Shown: one piece after another, positions 40,715 through 50,886 of the stretch | How positions within the stretch are numbered: position 1 is the first letter of the stretch | Layout of the letters: each line of letters starts with the position of its first letter | From: Promicromonospora iranensis | GTDB lineage: Bacteria; Actinomycetota; Actinomycetes; Actinomycetales; Cellulomonadaceae | NCBI RefSeq assembly: GCF_028994805.1 | Contig: NZ_JAJQQP010000009.1 | Coordinates: 215,019 to 279,018, forward strand | Length of the DNA: 64,000 nucleotides | Reading direction: 5' to 3' | The notes under the pieces: model-generated | What the model was told of the DNA's origin: nothing | What the model saw: the letters and a program-made list of their open reading frames with translations, nothing else | Databases searched by the model: none | Translations under genes and position numbers: made by a program

Positions 40715-40996
40715 CTACTCGGCGAGCCCGCCGATCACCACGTCCCACTGGCGCACGCTGCGCTCGGCGATGACGCCCCGGACCTCGAACGGGTCGGCGT
40801 CCAGGATCCGCAGGGCGTCGTCCGCGGACTCGGCCTCGACGACGACCAGGGCTCCCACTCCGCCGTCGACCGGACCCGAGGCGCGGACGATGCCCTCCGC
40901 GTTGAGCCCGCGCAGGAAGTCACGGTGGCTGGGACGGACCTCGTCCCGGGTCGCCACGTCGTCGGAGTAGGTGTAGCTCACGGCGTAGATGCTCAT
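40715..40996 (-). CDS. YciI-family protein
   Basis: 93 aa single ferredoxin-like YciI domain: MSIYAVSYTYSDD, the conserved histidine in RPSHRDFLRGL, ASGPVDGGVGALVVVEAESA, and DPFEVRGVIAERSVRQW. YciI proteins are small dimers whose general biochemical role is poorly known; some are degradative enzymes. CAGGCT ends 7 bp upstream of the ATG on the minus strand, a possible leaderless -10. It diverges from the STAND gene at 41184 across a 187-bp gap with no recognisable feature besides promoter candidates. Confidence 0.85.
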   Translation of the reverse strand: MSIYAVSYTYSDDVATRDEVRPSHRDFLRGLNAEGIVRASGPVDGGVGALVVVEAESADDALRILDADPFEVRGVIAERSVRQWDVVIGGLAE

Positions 40997-41183
40997 GGGC
41001 GCCAGCCTGCCATCACGGCCCCGACGCCCGTTAATCGTTGACGGAGTTCCTCGCGTCGCCGTCGTCGAGGCTCGGACCGCGGCTTCGTGACGGCGTTCAC
41101 GAGCGTCTGAGCAGGTGCTGCGCGATGTTCGTCCGTGTACGGAGGTGTTCACCGGGTGAATCAGTCTGCCCGTTCCTCTTGCA

Positions 41184-44009
41184 GTGTTGGACGTTCGTCC
41201 GGTTGACTTGCTCATCGTGGTGGTCTCGGAGGTGTCGACCCGGTTGGCCGCCGCGGTCCGGGCCGCCCGCACGATGGTCCGCCGCGGCCCGCTGACGGCT
41301 GCTACGGACGAGCCGCTCGACGCCATCCGGTGGCCCACCGCGCTGCTCGACCCGGCCCGGGCGGTGGTCCCGTTCATGGGTCGTGAGCAGGATCTCGACG
41401 AGCTCCGTACCTGGGCCGAGAGCGCAGTGCCGGTCAGCCTGCGGCTCGTCATCGCTCCCGCCGGCTTCGGCAAGACCCGCCTCGCGTACGAGTTCGGCAG
41501 CCGCATGAGCGAGTCCGGCTGGACGGTGCTCCCCGTGCCACGCGGCCGCGAGGCCGCAGCGGTCCGCCAGCGACCCCAGGGCGACGTGCTCTTCGTCGTG
41601 GACAACGCGGCGACCCGGCTCGGCCTGGGCGCGATGCTCGACGCGCTGGCTCGCCCCGCCCGTGGCCGGACCCGCATCCTCCTGCTCGCCCGGGTCGCGG
41701 GGGAGTGGCTGCGCCGGCTGCGCTGGGGCTCGACCCTGTGGCCGCAGCTCGAGCGCGACGACGCCACACAGGTCGCGCTGGACCTCGCACTGGCTCCGGG
41801 CCTGACGGACGACGCGGTGCTGGAGGCCGCGACCGCCGCGTTCGCGGAGCGTCTCGGTGTCCGGAACCCAGGGGCCGCGGCTGTGCGCACGCCGGAACCG
41901 CCGGGTGCGATCCGCGTGGTCGACCTGCACGCGGCGGCGGCGCTCGCCGCCCTCGAGGCAGCGGGGGCGCCCGTCCCGGTGGCCGAGCCCCACCCGGTGC
42001 GCGCGCTCCTGGAGGTGGCCGCGAGCTCGTGGGCCTGGTCGGCGCGCGAGGCCGGGTTGGAGCTGACGATCGACGAGGTCCAGGACGTCGTCGCCGCGGC
42101 GTGCCTGCTGGGCGCCGACGACGCCGCGAGCGCTCGGGACGTGCTGCGCCGGGTCGTTCCGGGGCTGCCCGGGCGCGCGGGTGCGCAGTGGCTGCTCGGG
42201 CTGCAGCGCTCGACGGTGGGGCTCGGGACGAGCGCCGCCGGGCACGACCGGCTCGGTGACCTCCTGATCGTGGACCGGCTCGGCCGGTCACGGGCGCTGG
42301 TCGGCTCGTGCACGTGGGGCGTGTCCCGGAAGGTCGCGCTGCGGGTGGTCCGGGTCGCCCGCCGGATCGAGGTGGAGCTGGGCGATGTGCCCGGGGTGGC
42401 GTCGCTCGTGAGCGAGCTCCTGCGCCGGGCCACCGACGCCGGTGGCGACGACCCGCGCGCGCTGCGCACGATGTTCATGCTCAAGCCCCGGAGCCTGCTC
42501 GATGCCAACCCCGACGACGTCGAGCGCGGCGAGCTGGCCGTCGCGGCAGCACGTGACGCCGTGAGCCGGGCCGAGGCGCTCGTCGACCTGGGCACGGCGC
42601 TGAACGAGACCGGACGCCTGGCGGAGTCGCTGGACGCGCTCGACGGTGCGGTCGCCGCATGGCGCCGGCTGGCGGCCGGGGACCCGGACCGGTATCGGAC
42701 CGCGCTGGTCGGCGCGATGAACGCCCTGGCGTCCAGCCACTGGCGGGCAGGGCTGACCCAGGAGGTCGTGACGCTCGCGCGCGAGGCGGTCGACCTGTGC
42801 CGGGCGGCTCCCGAGCGGGACAGGACGTGGGTCCAGGCGGAGCTCGCGCGTGCGCTGATCACCCTGACGATCGCCCTCGACGAGACCGGCCGTCGGCAGG
42901 AGCACGAGGCGGGCGTCGCGGAGGTGATCCCGATCCTGCGGACCCTCGTCGCACGCGACCCGCGGCAGTGGGGCGTCTCCCTGGCGCAGACCCTGTCCAA
43001 CCGGGCGGTGACGCTCACCGAGAGCCGGCCGGCAGAGGCCCTGCCGGTCGCGCTGGAGGCGCTGGACCTCAGCCGCAGGCTCGTGGTGCAGGCCCCCGAG
43101 CGGCACCGGCCCCAGCTCGGGTTCGCGCTGACGAACGCGGGCAACGCGTACGCGGCGCTCGGTCGCGACCGCGAGGCGATAGCACCGCTCGACGAGGCCG
43201 TCACCCTGCGGCGCCAGCTCGCCCGCGAGAGCCCCGCGGCGCACAACTGGACGCTCGCCTACACGCTCGCGTCGCTGGGCGCGGTCCGCTCCCGGCTCGG
43301 CGACCTGGACGAGGCGATCGCTCTCGAGCGCGAGGCGGTGCTGCTGCGCCGCAGGCTCGCCCGGGAGAACCCTGCCCGGTTCCGCAGGATGCTGGCCGCC
43401 TCGCTGTCGAACCTCGCGGTCACGCACTCGCGGGCCGGGGAGCCCGAGGAGGCACTGCCCCTGGAGCAGGAGGCGGTGGCGATCCGGCGCGGGCTGGCCG
43501 AGGAGGGGCACCCGGGCGAGGAGTACCTGGCGCGGTCGCTGTCCAACCTGGGGGTGCTCTTCTCGGAGCTGGGCCGGGCCGACGACGCCGTCGCGCCGTC
43601 GAAGGAGGCGGTCGCCCAGCTGCGGCTGCTCGCCGTGGGCGACCCCGAACGCTTCGAGCCCGACCTCGCCGACGCGCTGCTGAACCTGGGGGCCGCGCTC
43701 ATCGACGCGGGGCGTCCGGACGAGGGCGTCGAACCGACGGCGGAGGCCGTGCGGGTGCGCCGGGACCTCGCGCGCCGGAGCCCGGGGCTCCACCTGCCCG
43801 GACTGGCCTCCGCGCTGTCGAACATGGTCTCGGTCCACCTCGACCTGAAGATGCTCGACTCCGCGGCGGAGTATGCGCAGGAGGTCGTGGACGTCCGGCG
43901 CCGGCTCGTCGACGGGTCCTACGCCCACGAGCAGGACCTCCTGCGCGCACTGGACCTGCAGGCGCGCGTGCGCCGGTCGGGCATGGCCGGTGGTCGCGCC
44001 GTCCGCTGA
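41184..44009 (+). CDS. STAND-type P-loop protein with TPR array, degraded nucleotide site (paralogue 2)
   Basis: 941 aa from the GTG at 41184. The start is uncertain; an ATG at 41274 (M31) gives an N-terminus as short as in paralogue 1. VVPFMGREQDLDELRTW leads into Walker A APAGFGKTRL (K97), where the first glycine of GxxGxGKT is alanine. Walker B is VLFVVDNAA (D140, N141), with asparagine in place of the second acid. Residues ~460-930 are TPR-like units with the same motifs as the 27047 protein (E.VAIRRGLA; SLSNLGV). It ends 82 bp before uvrA. Nucleotide may be bound without turnover (inference). Function unknown. Confidence 0.78.
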   Translation: MLDVRPVDLLIVVVSEVSTRLAAAVRAARTMVRRGPLTAATDEPLDAIRWPTALLDPARAVVPFMGREQDLDELRTWAESAVPVSLRLVIAPAGFGKTRLAYEFGSRMSESGWTVLPVPRGREAAAVRQRPQGDVLFVVDNAATRLGLGAMLDALARPARGRTRILLLARVAGEWLRRLRWGSTLWPQLERDDATQVALDLALAPGLTDDAVLEAATAAFAERLGVRNPGAAAVRTPEPPGAIRVVDLHAAAALAALEAAGAPVPVAEPHPVRALLEVAASSWAWSAREAGLELTIDEVQDVVAAACLLGADDAASARDVLRRVVPGLPGRAGAQWLLGLQRSTVGLGTSAAGHDRLGDLLIVDRLGRSRALVGSCTWGVSRKVALRVVRVARRIEVELGDVPGVASLVSELLRRATDAGGDDPRALRTMFMLKPRSLLDANPDDVERGELAVAAARDAVSRAEALVDLGTALNETGRLAESLDALDGAVAAWRRLAAGDPDRYRTALVGAMNALASSHWRAGLTQEVVTLAREAVDLCRAAPERDRTWVQAELARALITLTIALDETGRRQEHEAGVAEVIPILRTLVARDPRQWGVSLAQTLSNRAVTLTESRPAEALPVALEALDLSRRLVVQAPERHRPQLGFALTNAGNAYAALGRDREAIAPLDEAVTLRRQLARESPAAHNWTLAYTLASLGAVRSRLGDLDEAIALEREAVLLRRRLARENPARFRRMLAASLSNLAVTHSRAGEPEEALPLEQEAVAIRRGLAEEGHPGEEYLARSLSNLGVLFSELGRADDAVAPSKEAVAQLRLLAVGDPERFEPDLADALLNLGAALIDAGRPDEGVEPTAEAVRVRRDLARRSPGLHLPGLASALSNMVSVHLDLKMLDSAAEYAQEVVDVRRRLVDGSYAHEQDLLRALDLQARVRRSGMAGGRAVR

Positions 44010-44046
44010 CCCGGCGCGGGTGTGATGAGTCTGTCAGCCTGATTGC

Positions 44047-44062
44047 TAGAACAGGCGTGCGA
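44047..44062 (+). promoter_or_regulatory. LexA (SOS) box-like site upstream of uvrA
   Basis: TAGAACAGGCGTGCGA agrees with the actinobacterial LexA consensus TCGAACRNNYGTTCGA at 12 of 14 defined positions. It ends 1 bp before the TGTCAGTG element of the uvrA promoter, so LexA bound here could block that promoter. No equivalent box is seen before uvrB or uvrC. Confidence 0.55.
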
Positions 44063-44063
44063 A

Positions 44064-44085
44064 TGTCAGTGGGCCGCCCTAGGAT
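44064..44085 (+). promoter_or_regulatory. RecA-NDp/PafBC-type DNA-damage promoter of uvrA
   Basis: TGTCAGTG (44064-44071), 8-bp spacer GGCCGCCC, TAGGAT (44080-44085), then 6 bp to the GTG start. It has the same element and spacing as uvrB and uvrC. Confidence 0.85.
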
Positions 44086-44091
44086 GCCACT

Positions 44092-47037
<2,946 letters not shown>

Positions 47038-47038
47038 G

Positions 47039-47077
47039 CCGGTCAGCCGATCGGACATCCACCGATCGGCTGACCGG
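47039..47077. terminator. Perfect 16-bp hairpin after uvrA
   Basis: CCGGTCAGCCGATCGG (47039-47054) and its exact reverse complement (47062-47077) flank the 7-nt loop ACATCCA, starting 2 bp after the uvrA stop. The segment TCCACCGATCGG is repeated again at 47081-47092, giving an alternative pairing. Probable terminator without a U-tract. Confidence 0.65.
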
Positions 47078-47142
47078 ATGTCCACCGATCGGTGTCCTGC
47101 CGGCTGATTCGCGCGGGCCTGCCGCGGACGACGCTGGACGCC

Positions 47143-48249
47143 ATGAGCACACCGGCCCCGTCGCGCCTGGCCTTCGTCGACAACTTCCGTCTCTGGCTGA
47201 CCGTCCTCGTGGTGCTGCACCACGCGGCAGTCATCTACAGCCCGCTCCCGGCGTGGCCGTTCCACGAACCCGGTCGTGGCCCGACGTCCGACCTCCTCCT
47301 GCTGTTCCTCGTCCTGAACCAGCTGTGGTTCATGAGCGCGTTCTTCGCGGTCTCGGGCCTGTTCGCACCGGGATCGCTGGACCGCAAGGGCGCCAGGGCG
47401 TTCGCCGCGGACCGGCTGCGCCGGCTCGGGATCCCGCTGCTGGCGTTCCTGGTCGTGCTGAACCCCCTGATGAACCTGCACACCTTCCCGGCGGCCGGCG
47501 CCGAGACGTCGCCGTTGCGCTGGCTGGTCACCACCGCGGCCCCGCGGTACATGTGGTTCGTCGAGACCCTCCTGGTCATGTCGCTGGTCTACGCCGGGTG
47601 GCGGTACCTGCGTCGTGGCCGGCCGGCGGCGCCCGTCGTCGGGCGCGGCGTGCCGGGACCGGCGACGGTTCTCACCTTCGTGACGGGTCTGACGGCGGCG
47701 GTGTGGCTGTGGCGCACCGTGGTGCCGTCGGAGACGTACTGGCCGGTGGTGGGCCTGCCCACACCCGACCACCTGCCCCTGTACGTGGCCTTCTTCTGGC
47801 TCGGCACGCTGGCGCTGCGCCGGGGCTGGCTGGACGCGCTCACCGTGCGGGCCGGCTGGACGGGGGCGGGCGCTGCCCTCGCCGGTGCGGTGGTCTACCT
47901 GGCTGTGGTGGTCGCCTTCCCGGACACGTTCGCCGGCCGTGGGTCGTGGCAGTCGCTGGTGGCCGCCGGCGCGACCGTCACGGCAGCGCTCGGGCTCACC
48001 ACCGCCGTCCTCGTCCTGTTTCGCACCGGGTTCGCCACGCAGGGGCCGCGGCTCCGCTTCCTGGCCGACAACGCCTACGCGGTGTACTTCGTCCACGGAC
48101 CGGTGCTGGTCCTGCTCGGCCGGGTGCTGGCCCCGGTCGAGGCGCCCGCCGTCGCGAAGTTCGCCCTGCTGGCCGCCGTCGCCCTCCCGGTGTGCTGGGC
48201 CGTCGCGCGAGGGACACGCGCCATCCCGGGTGCCCGGAGGATCCTCTGA
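47143..48249 (+). CDS. Acyltransferase 3 family membrane protein
   Basis: 368 aa with about ten membrane segments. The N-terminal FVDNFRLWLTVLVVLHHAAV carries the family's R-x10-H catalytic-type pattern, and LWFMSAFFAVSGLF and YAVYFVHGPVLVLLG are further family segments. Such enzymes move acyl groups onto cell-surface glycans, antibiotics or peptidoglycan; it is also close to OpgC-type glucan succinyltransferases. The ATG at 47143 is chosen over the open frame reaching back into the uvrA terminator. Substrate unknown. Confidence 0.85.
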   Translation: MSTPAPSRLAFVDNFRLWLTVLVVLHHAAVIYSPLPAWPFHEPGRGPTSDLLLLFLVLNQLWFMSAFFAVSGLFAPGSLDRKGARAFAADRLRRLGIPLLAFLVVLNPLMNLHTFPAAGAETSPLRWLVTTAAPRYMWFVETLLVMSLVYAGWRYLRRGRPAAPVVGRGVPGPATVLTFVTGLTAAVWLWRTVVPSETYWPVVGLPTPDHLPLYVAFFWLGTLALRRGWLDALTVRAGWTGAGAALAGAVVYLAVVVAFPDTFAGRGSWQSLVAAGATVTAALGLTTAVLVLFRTGFATQGPRLRFLADNAYAVYFVHGPVLVLLGRVLAPVEAPAVAKFALLAAVALPVCWAVARGTRAIPGARRIL

Positions 48250-48321
48250 GCCCGTCGCCTGTCTCCTCGCCGGGCACGTCGCCTGTCACGATGGACCACG
48301 ACGAGAAGGAGCTGGTTCCCG

Positions 48322-49653
48322 GTGGACGACATCACCACGTCCCGACGGTGGTCCGTGCGCCAGTGGCGCGCCGACCTGGGCGGGCCGGACATCTGGCTGC
48401 GGTTCGAGGCGTTCCTGGTGGCCGTGCCCTGGGCTCTCCTGGCCGTGCCCGTGCTGCTCAGCCTCATGATGCCGGAACCCGGGGCCTACAGCCCGGCCGA
48501 CCGGACGCGTCAGCTCGTGCTGGTCGTGCTCGCCGCGGGGTGGATCTTCGCGGGGCACACCCGGCACGATCCGCTGGTCCGTAGCCGCGCGGTGACCGCC
48601 GTCTACCTGGCTGGTCTGCTGGTCGTCGCCGCGGTGCTCGCCGTCCGTGACGACTACTTCGTCATCCTCGTGATCGCGGGGTTCTTCCACGCCTACCACC
48701 TGGTGCGCCACGGCCGCTCATGGGCGGCGGTCACCGCGGGGGTGCTCGCCACGTCCCTGGTCATCAACCTCGTGACGACCAGCCAGGTGCCCACGCTGCG
48801 CTCCGTCGGGATGCTCGCCCTGATCGTCGCCGTGCAGACCCTCGCGATCTCGGGAGGTTACGTCCTCTCGGTCAGGGGCATGGAGCAGCAGCAGGAGCAG
48901 CAGCGCGCGGTCACCCGCCTGGAGGCGGCCCTCGCCGAGAACAAGGAGCTGCACACCCGGCTCGTGGAACAGGCACGCGAGGCGGGCGTCGCGGGCGAGC
49001 GACGTCGCCTGGCCGGCGAGATCCACGACACGCTGGCGCAGGGACTGACCGGGATCGTCACCCAGGTGCAGGCCGCGCAGCGGGTGTGGCACGACCCGGA
49101 CCGGTCGCGTCCGCACGTCGACCGGGCGCTCGACCTCGCACGGGACTCGCTGGCCGAGGCGCGTCGCTCCGTGCGGTCGATGCACCCGGGTGAGCTGGTG
49201 GGATCCCGGCTCCCCGAAGCGCTGTCCGACCTCACCCGCCGCTGGGCGGCGGACCACGGCGTGACCTGCACGTGCCAGGTCACGGGTGATGCCGTCCCGC
49301 TACCGCCCGCGGCCGAGGTCGCGCTGTTCCGCGCGGCGCAGGAGTCGCTCACCAACGTCGCGCGGCACGCGTCCGCGCGCCGGGTGGGCGTGACGCTCAG
49401 CTACCTGGACGACACGGTCCTGCTGGACGTCCGGGACGACGGCTCGGGCTTCTCGCCGGACGCCACCGCACCGGCCTTCGGGCTGATCACCATGCGGGAC
49501 CGGCTCGAGGGCGTCGGCGGGCGCCTCGTCGTCGAGAGCTCGCCCGGCGAGGGGACGGCGATCAGCGCGAGCGTCCAGCCCGGCAGTGCCGTCCCGGTGG
49601 GCGCCGCGGGCTCCGCCGGTGCTGCGTGCTTGGTCGGACCGGGGCCGGCATGA
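48322..49653 (+). CDS. NarL-type sensor histidine kinase
   Basis: 443 aa. About five or six hydrophobic segments occur in the first ~190 residues with no large extracellular loop, then a coiled coil (MEQQQEQQRAVTRLEAAL). The HisKA_3 box AGEIHDTLAQGLTGIV has H235, and a HATPase domain has the N-box QESLTNVARHASA, G1 DVRDDGSGF and G2 LITMRDRLEGVGG. The signal may be membrane-derived stress (inference). The GTG at 48322 follows GAAGGAG-like bases. It overlaps the response-regulator gene by 4 bp, so the two are certainly a pair. Confidence 0.92.
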   Translation: MDDITTSRRWSVRQWRADLGGPDIWLRFEAFLVAVPWALLAVPVLLSLMMPEPGAYSPADRTRQLVLVVLAAGWIFAGHTRHDPLVRSRAVTAVYLAGLLVVAAVLAVRDDYFVILVIAGFFHAYHLVRHGRSWAAVTAGVLATSLVINLVTTSQVPTLRSVGMLALIVAVQTLAISGGYVLSVRGMEQQQEQQRAVTRLEAALAENKELHTRLVEQAREAGVAGERRRLAGEIHDTLAQGLTGIVTQVQAAQRVWHDPDRSRPHVDRALDLARDSLAEARRSVRSMHPGELVGSRLPEALSDLTRRWAADHGVTCTCQVTGDAVPLPPAAEVALFRAAQESLTNVARHASARRVGVTLSYLDDTVLLDVRDDGSGFSPDATAPAFGLITMRDRLEGVGGRLVVESSPGEGTAISASVQPGSAVPVGAAGSAGAACLVGPGPA

Positions 49654-50315
49654 GCGCGGGCGACTCCTCCGCCGTCGAGCACCCGATCCGGCTCCTGATC
49701 GCCGACGACCACCCGGTGGTGCGCAACGGGTTGCGCGGCGCGTTCGCCGACGAACCCGGCATCGCGGTGGTCGGCGAGGTGCCCGACGGGCGGCAGGCGG
49801 TCGACCGGGCGGCGCGTGGCGGAGTCGACGTGGTGCTCATGGACCTCCGGATGCCCGTGCTGGACGGGGTCGAGGCGACGGCGGAGCTGCGCGAGCGCGC
49901 GCCGGGGGTGCGGATCCTGGTCCTGACCACGTTCGACGGCGAGGCGGACGTGCTGGCCGCCGTCGCGGCGGGTGCCACGGGCTACCTCCTCAAGGACGTC
50001 GGTACGGACGAGCTCGCCGCCGCCGTCCGCGCGGCGCACCGCGGCGAGGCGGTCCTCGCCCCGACGGCGGCGGAACATCTCATGGGCCAGGTACGCCGTC
50101 CGGCACCCGCGGTCCTGACCGCACGCGAGCTCGAGGTGCTCGCCCTGGTGGCCGGTGGGGCGTCCAACCGTGAGGCCGCCCGTCGCCTGTTCATCAGCGA
50201 GGCCAGCATCAAGACGCACCTCCTGCACGCCTACGGCAAGCTCGGGGTGCGCGACCGTGCGGCAGCCGTCGGCGAGGCGTACCGGCGTGGGCTCCTCCCG
50301 GCGACACCCGCCTGA
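49650..50315 (+). CDS. NarL/FixJ-type response regulator
   Basis: 221 aa. The receiver domain has acidic ADDH, phosphoacceptor D65 in VVLMDLRMPVLDG, LVLTTFD and the lysine in GYLLKDV. The LuxR-type HTH is LTARELEVLALVAGGASNRE and IKTHLLHAYGKLGV. The ATG at 49650 overlaps the kinase stop (ATGA); an upstream in-frame ATG at 49626 lies inside the kinase gene. Targets are unknown; the adjacent OsmC gene, 41 bp downstream, has its own -10 but is a candidate. Confidence 0.93.
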   Translation: MSAGDSSAVEHPIRLLIADDHPVVRNGLRGAFADEPGIAVVGEVPDGRQAVDRAARGGVDVVLMDLRMPVLDGVEATAELRERAPGVRILVLTTFDGEADVLAAVAAGATGYLLKDVGTDELAAAVRAAHRGEAVLAPTAAEHLMGQVRRPAPAVLTARELEVLALVAGGASNREAARRLFISEASIKTHLLHAYGKLGVRDRAAAVGEAYRRGLLPATPA

Positions 50316-50344
50316 ACGGCGGTGTGATCCGGACCACCAGCCGC

Positions 50345-50350
50345 TACGCT
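50345..50350 (+). promoter_or_regulatory. -10 element for leaderless osmC-family gene
   Basis: TACGCT is followed after 6 bp by the ATG at 50357. This spacing favours that ATG over the ATG at 50324. Confidence 0.5.
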
Positions 50351-50356
50351 GGCTTC

Positions 50357-50842
50357 ATGAGCGGAGCCACGCATGACTACGCCGTGACGGTGCGGTGGAC
50401 GGGCGCTGGGGACACGGGGACTTCGTCCTACACCTCGTACTCGCGCGACCACGAGATCGACCTGCCGCACAAGCCGCCCCTGCCCGGGTCGGCCGACCCG
50501 GCCTTCCGGGGTGACCCGGCCAGGAACAGCCCCGAAGAGCTGTTCGTCGCGAGCCTGAGCCAGTGCCACATGCTGTGGTTCCTGCACCTCGCCGCGGAGT
50601 CGGGCCTGGTCGTGCGCGAGTACAAGGACTCGGCGACGGGCACCATGCGGGTCGAGGCGCGTGGCGAGGGCGCGTTCACCGACGTGACGCTGCACCCGAA
50701 GATCGTGGTGGACCCGGGCGAGCTCGCGACGGACGAGCACGTGGCAGCGCTGCACCACAAGGCGCACGCCATGTGCTTCATCTCGCGGTCCGTGAACTTC
50801 CCGGTGCACTGCACGCCGGCGCCGCTGGCTGTCCTGGCCTGA
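50357..50842 (+). CDS. OsmC/Ohr-family peroxiredoxin-like protein
   Basis: 161 aa. OsmC-family proteins reduce organic hydroperoxides with two cysteines; here C70 (SLSQCHMLWFL) and C140 (HAMCFISRSVNFPV) are both present. The conserved NSPEELFVASLSQC helix is clear. N-terminal HDYAVTVRWTGAGDTGT is like the YjbQ/OsmC branch more than Ohr. Start chosen from the -10 spacing. It lies between the two-component pair and uvrC, consistent with an oxidative-stress role (inference). Confidence 0.88.
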   Translation: MSGATHDYAVTVRWTGAGDTGTSSYTSYSRDHEIDLPHKPPLPGSADPAFRGDPARNSPEELFVASLSQCHMLWFLHLAAESGLVVREYKDSATGTMRVEARGEGAFTDVTLHPKIVVDPGELATDEHVAALHHKAHAMCFISRSVNFPVHCTPAPLAVLA

Positions 50843-50858
50843 CACGTCCCGCCCCTGG

Positions 50859-50880
50859 TGTCAGTGGCACCGCATAGGTT
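50859..50880 (+). promoter_or_regulatory. RecA-NDp/PafBC-type DNA-damage promoter of uvrC
   Basis: TGTCAGTG (50859-50866), spacer GCACCGCA, TAGGTT (50875-50880), then 6 bp to the ATG. This is the third copy of the element shared with uvrA and uvrB. Confidence 0.85.
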
Positions 50881-50886
50881 GAGGGC

